Shown one piece after another: positions 24,724-34,367 of a stretch of 64,000 bases of DNA. Position 1 is the first letter of the stretch, and every line of letters starts with the position of its first letter. Position numbers and translations under genes: made by a program. The notes below the pieces were generated by a model that was given only the letters and a program-made list of their open reading frames with translations, did no database searches and was not told the origin of the DNA. This DNA comes from Mycobacterium sp. SVM_VP21 (GTDB lineage: Bacteria; Actinomycetota; Actinomycetes; Mycobacteriales; Mycobacteriaceae). The stretch covers positions 4,092,001 to 4,156,000 of the forward strand of contig CP101406.1 of NCBI GenBank assembly GCA_024758765.1, in the 5' to 3' direction.

Positions 24724-25988
24724 GACCCATCTCCTGCCTCGTCGAACAGACCGAACCACTTGGCCGCGGTCTCCACGTCTTTGTCGCCGCGACCGGACAC
24801 GTTGACCACGATGACCTTGCCAGGTCCCAGCTCGGTCGCCAGCTTGAGCGCTCCGGCCACCGCGTGTGCTGATTCGATTGCCGGAATGATTCCCTCAGTG
24901 CGGCAGAGGATTCCGAACGCATCCATCGCCTCGGTGTCGGTGATCGGCCGGTATTCGGCGCGGCCGGTCTCACGCAGCCAGGCGTGCTCCGGGCCCACAC
25001 CCGGGTAATCCAGACCGGCCGAGATCGAGTGCGACTCGATGGTCTGACCGTCCTCGTCCTGCAGCAGGTAGGAGAACGATCCCTGGAAGGCGCCCGGTGT
25101 CCCTCCGGCGAATGTCGCGGCGTGCCGGCCGGTGTCGACGCCGTCGCCGCCGGCCTCGAACCCGACCAGTCGGACCGCGGGATCGTCGAGAAACGCGTGG
25201 AAGATGCCGATAGCGTTCGACCCGCCGCCCACACACGCCACCACGGCGTCGGGAAGACGACCCGCCATCTGTTGGATCTGAACGCGCGTCTCCAGGCCGA
25301 CGATCCGCTGGAAGTCACGCACCATGGTCGGGAACGGGTGCGGCCCGGCCGCGGTGCCGAAGCAGTAATAGGTGCGGTCGGCGTTGGTGACCCAGTCCCG
25401 GAAGGCTTCGTTGATGGCGTCCTTGAGGGTCTGCGAACCGGATTCGACCGAAATCACTTCGGCGCCCAGCAGCCGCATCCGTGCCACGTTGAGCGCCTGA
25501 CGACGAGTGTCGACGGCACCCATGTAGATCACGCATTCCAGGCCGAGCAACGCGCACGCGGTGGCAGTGGCAACCCCGTGCTGACCGGCGCCGGTCTCGG
25601 CGATCACTCGGGTCTTGCCCATGTGTCGCGCCAGCAGAGCCTGCCCGAGCACGTTATTGATCTTGTGAGAACCGGTGTGGTTCAGGTCTTCTCGCTTGAG
25701 GAAGATACGGGCCCCGCCGGCATGCGCGGTCAGACGCTCGGCCTCATACAGCGGTGAGGGCCGGCCGGTGTAGTGCGTCTGCAGGTCGTCGAGGGTGTCC
25801 AAGAACGCCGGGTCGTTGCGCACCTTGTCGTAGGCGGCGGTGACCTCTTCGATGACCGCCATCAGCGCTTCGGCGACGTAGCGGCCTCCGTAGACACCGA
25901 AGTGCCCACGGGCATCGGGGTCGTGCGCGGTCGGCTCAGCCACTCCGGCGCTGGCACGCGGTAGGCGTGGGTGCGAGGTGTCTGACAT
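24720..25988 (-). CDS. trpB: Tryptophan synthase beta subunit
   Basis: 422 residues. PLP-dependent condensation of indole with serine. The PLP lysine is in '[14 protein letters not shown]', the phosphate-binding loop in '[10 protein letters not shown]', and the monovalent-cation region '[14 protein letters not shown]' is intact. The N-terminal 25 residues are a variable extension before '[15 protein letters not shown]'. It begins directly after the trpC stop, with no gap. Confidence 0.97.
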   Translation of the reverse strand: MSDTSHPRLPRASAGVAEPTAHDPDARGHFGVYGGRYVAEALMAVIEEVTAAYDKVRNDPAFLDTLDDLQTHYTGRPSPLYEAERLTAHAGGARIFLKREDLNHTGSHKINNVLGQALLARHMGKTRVIAETGAGQHGVATATACALLGLECVIYMGAVDTRRQALNVARMRLLGAEVISVESGSQTLKDAINEAFRDWVTNADRTYYCFGTAAGPHPFPTMVRDFQRIVGLETRVQIQQMAGRLPDAVVACVGGGSNAIGIFHAFLDDPAVRLVGFEAGGDGVDTGRHAATFAGGTPGAFQGSFSYLLQDEDGQTIESHSISAGLDYPGVGPEHAWLRETGRAEYRPITDTEAMDAFGILCRTEGIIPAIESAHAVAGALKLATELGPGKVIVVNVSGRGDKDVETAAKWFGLFDEAGDGS

Positions 25989-26807
25989 TTAGCGAGCCGA
26001 CTTCGGGCAGGACGGATGCTTACCCGCACTGACCAAATCGGCAACGGCCGCCCGCGGGTCGCCACTGGTGACCAGTCCCTCGCCGACCAGGACAGCGTCC
26101 GCACCGGCACCGGCGTAGGCCAGCAGGTCCGCGGTGCCCCGCACCCCGGACTCGGCGATCTTGACCACCTCGGTGGGCAGCCCGGGTGCGATCCGCGCGA
26201 AGCAGTCGCGGTCGACCTCCAGCGTGGTCAGGTCACGCGCATTGACGCCGATCACCTTGGCGCCGGCGGTCAATGCCCGGTCGGCCTCTTCTTCGGTGTG
26301 TACCTCGACCAGTGCGGTCATGCCGAGTGACTCGGTGCGATCCAGCAGGGATTCCAGTGCCTGTTGCTCAAGCGCCGCCACGATCAGCAGCAGCATGTCT
26401 GCGCCGTGGGCGCGGGCCTCATGAATCTGGTACGGCCGCACGATGAAGTCCTTGCGCAGCACCGGAACCGACACCGCGGCGCGTACCGCGTCCAGGTCGG
26501 CCAGCGAGCCGTTGAACCGGCGCTGTTCGGTCAGCACGCTGATCGCACGGGCCCCGCCATCGGCGTAAGAACTGGCCAGCTCCGCGGGGTCGGCGATGGG
26601 CGCCAACTGGCCCTTGGAGGGGCTCGCGCGCTTCACCTCAGCGATGACGGCGATGCCGGGCTCACGCAGTGCGGCCATCACGTCGCGCGGCGGCGGCATG
26701 GCCTCCGCCGCTGCCTTGACTTCCGCGAGCGGGACGAGGGCCTCTCGGGCGGCAAGGTCGGCGCAGACTCCCTCAATGATGGAGTCGAGCACGGATGCCG
26801 AAGTCAT
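25989..26807 (-). CDS. trpC: Indole-3-glycerol phosphate synthase
   Basis: 272 residues, equal to the Mtb enzyme. It closes the indole ring from CdRP. Catalytic features: '[13 protein letters not shown]' (Glu and Lys), '[16 protein letters not shown]', and '[15 protein letters not shown]'. The ATG was chosen for the '[14 protein letters not shown]' start with GAGAGGA upstream. No separate trpF gene is seen, so the PriA-type HisA in this window is expected to supply phosphoribosylanthranilate isomerase activity. Confidence 0.96.
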   Translation of the reverse strand: MTSASVLDSIIEGVCADLAAREALVPLAEVKAAAEAMPPPRDVMAALREPGIAVIAEVKRASPSKGQLAPIADPAELASSYADGGARAISVLTEQRRFNGSLADLDAVRAAVSVPVLRKDFIVRPYQIHEARAHGADMLLLIVAALEQQALESLLDRTESLGMTALVEVHTEEEADRALTAGAKVIGVNARDLTTLEVDRDCFARIAPGLPTEVVKIAESGVRGTADLLAYAGAGADAVLVGEGLVTSGDPRAAVADLVSAGKHPSCPKSAR

Positions 26808-26910
26808 GACTGCCGCTTCCTCTCCCGCGTCCAACGGACCTTCGTCGAAGACCTTTATCGAAGGGTAACGACCGTCGCTGCCCGCGGTGTCACCGGCCCG
26901 TCAAGAACAC

Positions 26911-27570
26911 CTAGCCGTCCGGGCCCGACGCCGCACCATCCGGATCCCCGGTGGGGTCACGGCCCTCGTCGAGCGCGTCCCACATCATGCGTTCGGACAA
27001 CTGTCCATCCGCGTCGGCGCGCTTGTCTGCCTCGACATCACGCGCAGCCGCCCGGCGCTCCGCAGGCGTCGAATACTTGGTGACCCGACCGGCGCTGTGT
27101 GCGGCGACGCGCATCAACAACACCGCCGCAGCCAGCACAACCAGGGCCGCGACCAGGCTCAACACGGCGCCGGTGAGACGGCGCTCGGTGCCCAGCAGCG
27201 AAGTCAGCGGAATCTCGGCTATGTCCAGGGCCCGCAGAGTGATGTCGCGGGCCACCCACATGCCGGTGGCCAGATAACCGCACGCCAGGCTCACCGCGGC
27301 CAACACCACCGCCAGCACCCGCAGCCGCCACCCGCGCACCGCCATCGCGGCGACGGCGGCGGCCAGGCACAGCAGCGCCAGGGGCAACAGCGCCGTCGAC
27401 CAGGCCGCGCCGGTGAGGGTGATCTCCTTCGGCTGTCCGAGCCCATCGAACGAGCGGATCAGGACCCACGGCAGCCGCGCGGCGCCCCACAGAACTCCGG
27501 CGGCCGCTACCAGCAGCAGTTGTGCACCGCGCAATGCGCGGGTGTCGTGGCGTTCGCGACCGTCAGCCAT
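26911..27570 (-). CDS. Trp biosynthesis-associated membrane protein (Rv1610 homologue)
   Basis: 219 residues with four membrane helices ('[20 protein letters not shown]', '[19 protein letters not shown]', '[20 protein letters not shown]', '[19 protein letters not shown]') and a charged C-terminal tail. It belongs to the actinobacterial family found between trpE and trpC, whose function is not established. The ATG lies within the end of trpE (8-bp overlap), so it is co-translated with trpE. A 103-bp gap separates it from trpC. Confidence 0.88.
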   Translation of the reverse strand: MADGRERHDTRALRGAQLLLVAAAGVLWGAARLPWVLIRSFDGLGQPKEITLTGAAWSTALLPLALLCLAAAVAAMAVRGWRLRVLAVVLAAVSLACGYLATGMWVARDITLRALDIAEIPLTSLLGTERRLTGAVLSLVAALVVLAAAVLLMRVAAHSAGRVTKYSTPAERRAAARDVEADKRADADGQLSERMMWDALDEGRDPTGDPDGAASGPDG

Positions 27571-29104
27571 CGGTCCCGGGCGCTGCCAGGGTCTCGGCGG
27601 CGGCGATCGCAGCCAGCACGGCCCTGGCCTTGTTGGATGCCTCGGTGTATTCGTAGGGGCCGTTGGAGTCGGCGACCACTCCGCCACCCGCCTGGACGTA
27701 GGCGGTGCCGGCGCGCATCAACGCGGTGCGGATCGCGATCGCGAAGTCGGCGTTGCCGGCGAAGTCCAGATATCCGACGACGCCGCCGTAGAGGCCGCGC
27801 CGGGTCTTCTCGACCTCCTCGATCAGCTCCATCGCGCGCACTTTGGGCGCCCCGGACAAGGTGCCCGCCGGGAAGCACGCCGTCACGGCGTCCAGCGCGG
27901 TCCGGCCCTCGGCGAGCTCTCCGGTGACGGTGGACACCAGATGCATGACGTGGCTATAGCGCTCGATGTGGCTGTAGTCAGAGACCCGCACGGTCCCCGG
28001 AACACATACCCGGCCCAAGTCGTTGCGACCCAGATCGACCAGCATCAGGTGCTCGGCGAGTTCCTTTTCGTCGTTCAACAGGTCTTTGGCCAGCAGTTGG
28101 TCTTCGTCCTCGGTCGCCCCGCGCCACCGGGTGCCGGCGATCGGGTGGGTTGTCGCGCGGCCGTCCTGCACGGTCACCAGCGCCTCGGGACTGGAGCCCA
28201 CGATCGAAAAGGCCAGGCCCCCGTCCTCGTCGGGCACCTGCAGTAGATACATGTACGGGCTCGGATTGGACACCCGAAGCATCCGGTAGACATCGAGGGG
28301 GTCTGCCGGCGTGGCCATCTCGAAACGCTGGGACGGAACCACCTGAAACGCCTCGCCAGCCTCGATCTCGCCGACCAACCGCTCGACGATCGCCCCGTAC
28401 TCCTCGGGGGTGCGCTGACCGCGGTAGACCGGGTCGGGCCGGTCGAAAGTGGCGACACTGGACCCCAGCGGCTGGCTCAGTGCCGCGGTCATCACATCGA
28501 GGCGGGCGATCGCGTCGTCATAGGCCTCATCGACGCGTTCGTCCGTGCCGTTCCAGTTCACCGCGTTGGCGATCAGCGTGATGGTGCCCTCGTGGTGGTC
28601 GACGGCGGCCATGTCGGTGGCCAGCAGCAGCAGCATGTCCGGCAGCTGCAAGTCGTCGACGGCCAGCTCAGGCAAGCGCTCCAGGCGGCGCACCAGGTCG
28701 TAGGCGAAAAAGCCCACCAGGCCGCTCGACAGCGGCGGCAGGCCGGGGATGGCGGCCGTCTCCAGCAGCGCCAAAGTCTCGCGCAGGGCCTGCAGCGGAT
28801 CGCCACCGGTGGGTGCGCCCTGCGGTGCAGCGCCCAGCCACACCGCGTCGCCGTCCCGCACCGTCAGCGCCGAGGTCGTGCCGGCGCCAATGAACGACCA
28901 CCGCGACCACGACCGGCCGTTCTCGGCCGACTCCAGCAGGAAGGTGCCCGGGCGGTTGGCGGCCAACTTGCGGTATGCCGACAGCGGTGTCTCGGCGTCG
29001 GCCAGCACCTTGCGGATCACCGGGACCACGCGGTGCTCAGCCGCCAGCGCCCGGAAGTCCGCCCGGGATGTGACGCCGGCCCTAGAAGTGCTCGTGGTTT
29101 GCAC
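27563..29104 (-). CDS. trpE: Anthranilate synthase component I
   Basis: 513 residues. Produces anthranilate from chorismate with glutamine-derived ammonia. The N-terminal regulatory part holds '[18 protein letters not shown]' (tryptophan-binding region). The chorismate-binding C-terminal part shows 'PIAGTRWRG', '[11 protein letters not shown]', '[18 protein letters not shown]' and '[16 protein letters not shown]'. A GTG at 29104 was chosen from homology; the frame runs upstream antisense to bcp without support. The 87-bp divergent space with bcp contains no recognisable leader peptide or attenuator. Confidence 0.96.
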   Translation of the reverse strand: MQTTSTSRAGVTSRADFRALAAEHRVVPVIRKVLADAETPLSAYRKLAANRPGTFLLESAENGRSWSRWSFIGAGTTSALTVRDGDAVWLGAAPQGAPTGGDPLQALRETLALLETAAIPGLPPLSSGLVGFFAYDLVRRLERLPELAVDDLQLPDMLLLLATDMAAVDHHEGTITLIANAVNWNGTDERVDEAYDDAIARLDVMTAALSQPLGSSVATFDRPDPVYRGQRTPEEYGAIVERLVGEIEAGEAFQVVPSQRFEMATPADPLDVYRMLRVSNPSPYMYLLQVPDEDGGLAFSIVGSSPEALVTVQDGRATTHPIAGTRWRGATEDEDQLLAKDLLNDEKELAEHLMLVDLGRNDLGRVCVPGTVRVSDYSHIERYSHVMHLVSTVTGELAEGRTALDAVTACFPAGTLSGAPKVRAMELIEEVEKTRRGLYGGVVGYLDFAGNADFAIAIRTALMRAGTAYVQAGGGVVADSNGPYEYTEASNKARAVLAAIAAAETLAAPGTDG

Positions 29105-29191
29105 GCGCCCATCTTCCCAGACATTGGCGATCGCAAGCGCGCCCACCACTATCACCGCCGCCGCACGCGCACCCGGAGTAGCGTGACCGCC

Positions 29192-29656
29192 ATGAAAACC
29201 GGTGACACCGTGGCCGACTTCGAGCTCCCCGACCAGACTGGGGCGCCGCGCAAACTCAGCGACCTGCTGGCCGGCGGGCCGGTGGTGCTGTTCTTCTATC
29301 CGGCCGCCATGACGCCGGGGTGCACCAAGGAAGCCTGCCACTTCCGCGACCTGGCCGGCGAGTTCGCCGCGGTCGGGGCCACCCGAGTCGGCATCAGCGC
29401 CGACGCGGTGGCCAAGCAGGCCAAGTTCGCCGACCAGCAGGGCTTCGACTACCCCCTGCTGTCCGACACCGACGGCACGGTGGCCTCCCAGTTTGGCGTC
29501 AAGCGCGGCATGCTGGGCAAGCTCATCCCGGTGAAGCGCACCACCTTCGTCATCGACACCGACCGCACCGTGCTGGACGTCATCGCCAGCGAATTCTCGA
29601 TGGACACCCACGCGGACAAGGCGCTGGAGGTGCTGCGGGCGCGCTCGTCGGCCTAG
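29192..29656 (+). CDS. bcp: Peroxiredoxin of the Bcp/PrxQ family
   Basis: 154-residue thioredoxin-fold peroxidase that reduces hydrogen peroxide and organic peroxides in the cytoplasm. The peroxidatic cysteine is in '[17 protein letters not shown]', with the PrxQ-type second cysteine five residues on. The Thr/Arg active-site partners are in 'FYPAAMTPG' and '[10 protein letters not shown]'. The ATG start equals that of Mtb BcpB. It diverges from trpE, as in Mtb (Rv1608c-Rv1609). Confidence 0.94.
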   Translation: MKTGDTVADFELPDQTGAPRKLSDLLAGGPVVLFFYPAAMTPGCTKEACHFRDLAGEFAAVGATRVGISADAVAKQAKFADQQGFDYPLLSDTDGTVASQFGVKRGMLGKLIPVKRTTFVIDTDRTVLDVIASEFSMDTHADKALEVLRARSSA

Positions 29657-29799
29657 CAAACAGGCGGTCGACGCCCGGCGTTTCAGGCGGGGTTTGTGGA
29701 ACGTATAAAGCCGGTACTGACGACAACCACTTCATCCATCGGGTACCGACGATCAGCCCGGACGGCCGCCTACCGCCCTTGAAGAGTCATCGGACTCCC

Positions 29800-30852
29800 C
29801 TAGTCGGCGTCCTGCTCTACTGCGGGCACTTCCGCGACCTGGGCGGCCGGGCCGTCAGGCGCGTCGGGCAGATCCGGCAGTGAGCGGCTCTCTCCGACGG
29901 TGGTGTCGATCCAGTTCCTGATCTCGCTGAGGTGGGTGACGATCCCGGCACGCTCACGCTTGAGCAGATCGACTTCGGCCGCCGTGCGCTCGGTGATCAC
30001 CTTGGCTTCGCGCTTGGTCCCGGCGATCAATGAGGAGGCCTCCAGGCGGGCCTCCTTGTCGAGCTTGGCGATGTTGGCCTCGGCCTGCTCCCACGCCGCC
30101 TTCATCTTCTGGTCCAGGCGGTGCTGGGCCTCTCGACGGTTGCGTTCGTCCTCTTCCCAGGCCAGCTTGATCTGTTCATCGAGGGATTCCTGGGCCGCCC
30201 GACGGTTGCGTTCGTCCTCTTCGGCCAGGCGCTGGTACAGCTCGCGGCGGCTGCGTTCGGCCTCCTCGATCTCCTGGGCGATACGACTGCGCTCCTCGTG
30301 CGCAATTTGCAGGATCTGCTCGGCCTCCTGGGTCGCGGCCTCGAGGATCTTCGTCCGGCGGGCGTTGGTGGACGCCTGGAACTCGGCGAGCGCCTCACTG
30401 GCGGCGGCCCGGTCGTGTTTGGCGGCTTCCAACTGCTCGCGCAGTTCGCCGGTCAGGGCCTCGGCGTCCTGGCGGGCCAGTTCTTTGGTGCGCCGCGCTT
30501 CCTCGGAGGCGATGCGCATCATCCGAGCAATCCGGTCGGACATGCCTTCGACAGAGTCCACCGGCCCGGTGACCTGCTCGAACTGCGATCGCAGTTGTGC
30601 CAGCTCGGCGGTCAGACGTTGGCGCTCCGAATCCGCTTCAGCGGTCATCCGCACCACGTCGTTCTGCAGCCGGGTGACCTCCGCGACGAGCTGCTCGCGG
30701 TCGATGAGCGTTTGCGACTTCGTCGCTTCGAGAGATTTGCTGCGGTCCTGCAGAATATCGATTTCGTGGTGCAGCCGCGCGATGTAGTCGGCGACCTCAT
30801 TGCGATCGAAACCGCGCATCTGCGTTTCGAATTCGGGAATCTCTAGTGCCAC
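29800..30852 (-). CDS. FilP/DivIVA-like coiled-coil protein, copy A
   Basis: 350 residues, almost entirely coiled coil. The first 45 residues resemble the DivIVA/FilP membrane-binding start ('FETQMRGFDRNEVADYIARL'). A hinge 'GMSDRIARMMRIASEEARR' at about 110 matches the FilP-type break, and then long Arg/Glu/Ala heptads run to 'EIRNWIDTTVGE' and an acidic tail. Such proteins polymerise into cytoskeletal scaffolds at poles or septa. The GTG start has AGGAG seven bases upstream. It is a tandem paralogue of copy B at 31113. Mtb has no such gene next to bcp, so this looks like an insertion between bcp and hisI. Confidence 0.82.
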   Translation of the reverse strand: MALEIPEFETQMRGFDRNEVADYIARLHHEIDILQDRSKSLEATKSQTLIDREQLVAEVTRLQNDVVRMTAEADSERQRLTAELAQLRSQFEQVTGPVDSVEGMSDRIARMMRIASEEARRTKELARQDAEALTGELREQLEAAKHDRAAASEALAEFQASTNARRTKILEAATQEAEQILQIAHEERSRIAQEIEEAERSRRELYQRLAEEDERNRRAAQESLDEQIKLAWEEDERNRREAQHRLDQKMKAAWEQAEANIAKLDKEARLEASSLIAGTKREAKVITERTAAEVDLLKRERAGIVTHLSEIRNWIDTTVGESRSLPDLPDAPDGPAAQVAEVPAVEQDAD

Positions 30853-31024
30853 CGGCGTACTCCTAAGCACCTGACAGGTTCGGTCTTCGGTTCGATGGGC
30901 AACCAGCGTTCAACCGAGTTGGCTTGTGCGCGAGGCCAAATGGGCATGCTGGCTCCAGTCGCCATGCGACGGAGCGTATCAGACCCCCAAGTGCGTGTCA
31001 CCGGCCTCGCAGTGAGCAAAAGCC

Positions 31025-31085
31025 CCTTGAGTGCGGACGATTTTCGCGAAACGAGGACTCATCTGCCGGCTGAACGGATTGGCGG
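31025..31085 (-). pseudogene. Fossil 3' end of a second coiled-coil gene C
   Basis: Between copies A and B the minus strand encodes 'ADESSFRENRPH', matching the last residues 'ARETWFRENRPH' of gene C at 32244. The DNA is identical over 'TTTCGCGAAAATCG' and differs at synonymous sites in the following codons. No start codon or stop in the same place remains. It suggests that a gene C plus gene B unit was duplicated and that the second gene C was then lost apart from its end. Confidence 0.5.
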
Positions 31086-31112
31086 TTGACCCGCGCAGCG
31101 GCATTAGGTTAC

Positions 31113-32066
31113 CTAACGGGTATTGATCCAGTTCTTGATCAGTTTGAGGTCGGCGACGAGTTCGGTGCGCTCTTGCTTCAGCAGCTCCACTTCCGCCTCA
31201 GCATGTTCGCTGATCGCCTTGACTTCGTGCTGAGCGGCGGCAACCAGTGTCGCGGCCTCCCAATGCGCCTCCGTGTCGAGCTTGGCGATGGCGGCCTCGC
31301 TCTGTTCCCATGCCGCCTTCAACTGCTGCTCCAGACGACGTTGCGCCTCACCGCGGTGCAGCTCGTCTTCCTCCCAGGCCAGCTTCAACTGCTCGTCAAG
31401 CGTTTCGTGCGCTGCCAGACGGTGGCGTTCTTCCTCCTCGGCAAGCCGCTGGTACACCGCACGGCGGCGGCGTTCGGCATCTTCGGTCTCCTCGGTGATG
31501 CGGTCGCGTTCCTCGTGCGCCAGCCGGAGAATCTCGTCGGCCTGTGCCGTCGCGATCGCCAGGATCTTCGTCCGGCGGGCATTGGCGGAGGCCTGCAATT
31601 CGGCCAGCTCCGCGGCGGCGACGGCCCGGTCGGCTCTGGCGGCCATCAACTGCTTGCGCAGGTCACCGCTCAGCGATTCCGCCTCGTGGTGGGCCAGTTC
31701 CTTGGTGCGCCGGGCCTCCTCTGAGGCGATACGCATCATCCGAGCGATGCGATCGGACATCCCTTCAACGGTGTCAACCGGTGCCGTGACCTGTTCGAAC
31801 TGACTGTGCAACTGCGTCATTTCGGCAATGAGTTCCCGACGCTTTGCATCGGCGTCGGCAGTCCGCTGCGCGAGGGCATTCTGCAACCGTGTGACCTCGG
31901 TGGTGAGCCGTTCGCAGTCGGATCGCGCCTGCCCCCTGGCCGTATCGAGGGATTTAACGCGCTCGCGCAGAATTTCAACTTGATGGTGGAGGCGACCAAG
32001 GTAATCGGCGACCTCATTGCGATCGAAACCGCGCATCTGCGTTTCGAATTCAGGAATATGCAGCAT
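31113..32066 (-). CDS. FilP/DivIVA-like coiled-coil protein, copy B
   Basis: 317 residues, paralogous to copy A along the whole length: 'MLHIPEFETQMRGFDRNEV', 'VEGMSDRIARMMRIASEEA', 'NARRTKILAIATAQADEIL' and 'LKLIKNWINTR' all have counterparts. It lacks the acidic tail of copy A. The N-terminal 'RGFDRNEVADYLGRLHHQVE' is DivIVA-like. The ATG is preceded by GGGAGAAGGGG, and an AT-rich stretch at about 32134-32171 may hold its promoter. Likely a filament-forming cytoplasmic scaffold; partner unknown. Confidence 0.82.
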   Translation of the reverse strand: MLHIPEFETQMRGFDRNEVADYLGRLHHQVEILRERVKSLDTARGQARSDCERLTTEVTRLQNALAQRTADADAKRRELIAEMTQLHSQFEQVTAPVDTVEGMSDRIARMMRIASEEARRTKELAHHEAESLSGDLRKQLMAARADRAVAAAELAELQASANARRTKILAIATAQADEILRLAHEERDRITEETEDAERRRRAVYQRLAEEEERHRLAAHETLDEQLKLAWEEDELHRGEAQRRLEQQLKAAWEQSEAAIAKLDTEAHWEAATLVAAAQHEVKAISEHAEAEVELLKQERTELVADLKLIKNWINTR

Positions 32067-32243
32067 CGGCGACTGACCCCTTCTCCCGACAAGACCTGGT
32101 CGTCTGCCGGGCGCTACCCGGCTTCTGGCCGAACATAATTGCTAATGAAAGCAAGTCGGCTATTGTACGAAAGCCGCCGCGCGAGGAATCGTAGCAGACG
32201 TGCGCGGTCGTGTCACCGATGAATCAAATGGCAGCGCGGCGGT

Positions 32244-33023
32244 TCAGTGTGGGCGATTTTCGCGAAACCAGGTTTCTCTCGCAGACAAAGCAGATTCGCG
32301 ATCGGCTTGAAGCGAGGAATTCACGTAAGTTTCGGGGTTAGCTTGATTCGGGCGATTAACTTGACCCGTTGAGCGCTCTATCTGGCCGACGATTTTCGCG
32401 CGCGCGTCGATCAGTTCGGCCAGGCGCCGTTGAGCGTCGGCGACGTGGCTGGTGATCGCCTGGTTCATCTCCGTCAAGATCGCCGAGGCATGACTCTCGG
32501 CTTCCTTCATGATCTCGGCCGCACTCAGCACGGCCTGTCGTCGCAGGTGCGCGGCCTGCGCCCGCAGGTGTTTGTGCTGAGTTTCCAGATCGGCCCGCAG
32601 CTCAGCCGCCTCCCGGCGCTGTGCCTCGGCGTCCGCGAGAATCGCCGCGGCTTCGTTCTCGGCAGCAGCGCGCAGTTCGTCCGCGAAGTGCTGCGCCTCC
32701 GCGCGGATGCCGTCCGCCTCGGCAACCGCGCCGTTGAGGATTCCGGAAAGCCGATCACTTAGATCGACAATGTCGCCCGGAATCGCGGACGCTAACTCAT
32801 TGAACTTCGCCGATGCGGACTCCAGGTTCGCCTGCGATTCACTTAGCTGGTTTGTCAGCGCGACTATCCGCGATCCGTCCCGCGGCATGTGCGCCTCTAT
32901 GTCGCTGACGGTGCCTTGCGCATAGTGCGAGTCGATCTGCAGCGACAGCCGCTCCAACTCTAAACCCCTGGGGCGCTGCTCGTGTTCCAACTGGTACCAG
33001 TCATCAGGCTCGTCGGAGTTCAC
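32244..33023 (-). CDS. Coiled-coil protein C downstream of hisI
   Basis: 259 residues, predicted mostly coiled coil (about 45-215) with an Ala/Glu/Arg-rich heptad region 'AAENEAAAILADAEAQRREA' and a polar end 'TWFRENRPH'. The segment 'DLSDRLSGILNGAVAEADGI' resembles the hinge of copies A and B, so the three may be distantly related and co-assemble. The start is a GTG 36 bp after hisI on the same strand. A TATGCT box 8 bp before the GTG suggests a leaderless transcript of its own. No family recognised. Confidence 0.75.
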   Translation of the reverse strand: MNSDEPDDWYQLEHEQRPRGLELERLSLQIDSHYAQGTVSDIEAHMPRDGSRIVALTNQLSESQANLESASAKFNELASAIPGDIVDLSDRLSGILNGAVAEADGIRAEAQHFADELRAAAENEAAAILADAEAQRREAAELRADLETQHKHLRAQAAHLRRQAVLSAAEIMKEAESHASAILTEMNQAITSHVADAQRRLAELIDARAKIVGQIERSTGQVNRPNQANPETYVNSSLQADRESALSARETWFRENRPH

Positions 33024-33059
33024 AATCGGCCAGCATACCGTTCCGCCGCTATCGGAGAA

Positions 33060-33413
33060 TCAATCTGCAGGGCCGAGCAAGACGTCCGCGTCGAAACAGC
33101 TGTGGTCGCCGGTGTGGCAGGCGCCACCGGTTTGATCGACCGTCAGCAGCACCGTGTCGCCGTCGCAGTCCAGCCGTACCGAATGCACGTACTGGGTGTG
33201 CCCGGAAGTCGCGCCCTTGATCCACTGTTCATTGCGGGATCGCGAAAAATACGTCGCTTCCCGGGTTGCCAGGGTGCGGGCCAAGGCGTCGTCGTCCATC
33301 CAGGCGACCATCAGCACGTCGCCACTGCTCCGCTCCTGCGCCACCGCCGCGATCAGTCCCTCGGCGTTTCGCTTGAGCCGCGCCGCGATCGCCGGATCCA
33401 GCTGGTGAGTCAT
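33060..33413 (-). CDS. hisI: Phosphoribosyl-AMP cyclohydrolase
   Basis: 117 residues, the single-domain cyclohydrolase (no HisE fusion). It opens the purine ring of PR-AMP in histidine synthesis. Zinc and magnesium ligands are in '[14 protein letters not shown]' and '[12 protein letters not shown]'; the '[18 protein letters not shown]' block is intact. The ATG overlaps the hisF stop as ATGA. Confidence 0.96.
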   Translation of the reverse strand: MTHQLDPAIAARLKRNAEGLIAAVAQERSSGDVLMVAWMDDDALARTLATREATYFSRSRNEQWIKGATSGHTQYVHSVRLDCDGDTVLLTVDQTGGACHTGDHSCFDADVLLGPAD

Positions 33414-34195
33414 CGGACCACGATCCCCTCGGCCGCCATCGCGGCTTTGACCTGGCCGATGGTCAGTTCCCGGAAGTGAAACACGCTGGCGGCCAGAACC
33501 GCATCGGCACCCGCGGCGACTGCTGGGGCGAAATGCTCTGCCGCACCGGCTCCCCCACTGGCGATCACCGGCACGCTCACCGCTGCCCGAACTGCGCGCA
33601 GCATCGACAGATCGAAACCGGCCTTGGTGCCGTCGGCGTCCATCGAATTCAGCAGGATCTCCCCCACGCCGAGCTCCACACCACGGATGGCCCATTCGAC
33701 CGCGTCGATACCGGTGCCCTGCCGGCCGCCGTGGGTGGTCACCTCCCATCCCGAGGCGGTGGGCGGCGAACCTGCCGGGACGGTACGGGCGTCGACCGAC
33801 AATACGATGCACTGCGAGCCGAATTGGCGGGACAACTCCGCCAACAGTTCCGGGCGCGCGATCGCGGCGGTGTTCACCGACACCTTGTCCGCGCCGGCCC
33901 GCAGCAACACGTCGACGTCGGCGACCGTGCGGACTCCGCCGCCGACGGTGAGCGGGATGAACACCTGATCGGCGGTGCGCGCCACGACCTCCAGCATGGT
34001 GGCCCGACCCGACGACGACGCCGTCACGTCGAGGAAGGTCAGCTCGTCGGCGCCCTCGGCGTCGTAGGCTGCGGCCAGCTCGACCGGGTCGCCGGCATCA
34101 CGCAGGTTCGCGAAGTTGACTCCCTTTACGACGCGGCCGCCGTCGACGTCCAGACACGGAATGACCCGTACCGCCACATCACTGTGCCTATGCAT
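33410..34195 (-). CDS. hisF: Imidazole glycerol phosphate synthase, cyclase subunit
   Basis: 261 residues from the ATG giving '[17 protein letters not shown]'. The TIM barrel makes imidazole glycerol phosphate with ammonia from HisH. Catalytic Asp residues are in '[14 protein letters not shown]' and 'LSVDARTV', and the phosphate loops in '[12 protein letters not shown]' and '[10 protein letters not shown]'. The three 57-bp repeat units upstream stay in frame and each carries an ATG ('[19 protein letters not shown]'), so starts at 34252, 34309 or 34366 would add 19, 38 or 57 residues. The short form fits the family length (Mtb 267); the first ATG lies 1 bp from the impA stop, so longer forms are possible. 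Confidence 0.9.
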   Translation of the reverse strand: MHRHSDVAVRVIPCLDVDGGRVVKGVNFANLRDAGDPVELAAAYDAEGADELTFLDVTASSSGRATMLEVVARTADQVFIPLTVGGGVRTVADVDVLLRAGADKVSVNTAAIARPELLAELSRQFGSQCIVLSVDARTVPAGSPPTASGWEVTTHGGRQGTGIDAVEWAIRGVELGVGEILLNSMDADGTKAGFDLSMLRAVRAAVSVPVIASGGAGAAEHFAPAVAAGADAVLAASVFHFRELTIGQVKAAMAAEGIVVR

Positions 34196-34366
34196 CGGTC
34201 CCAGCTTCGCCTCTCCTGCGTCGAGCCTCGCTGAACCGCTGGGCTTATGCATCGGTCCCAGCTTCGCCTCTCCTGCGTCGAGCCTCGCTGAACCGCTGGG
34301 CTTATGCATCGGTCCCAGCTTCGCCTCTCCTGCGTCGAGCCTCGCTGAACCGCTGTGTTGTTCCAT
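34191..34366 (-). repeat. 57-bp interspersed repeat, locus C, three units before hisF
   Basis: Three units with a 57-bp period ('TGCATCGGTC' on the plus strand at 34191, 34248 and 34305), filling the space between the impA stop and the hisF reading frame. Read on the minus strand, each is 19 codons and ends in an in-frame ATG. The core matches loci A, B and D; the linker here ('ATGCATAAGCCCAGC') is specific to this locus. A change in copy number would keep hisF in frame. Confidence 0.92.
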
Positions 34367-34367
34367 G

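Noticed and set aside
29105..29191. Tryptophan attenuator before trpE
   Set aside because: No Trp-codon-rich leader peptide or competing hairpins are visible in the 87 bp.
34196..34366. The repeat array as part of a separate small gene
   Set aside because: No stop codon separates it from hisF, and all units are in frame with hisF, so a leader peptide is less likely than alternative hisF starts.
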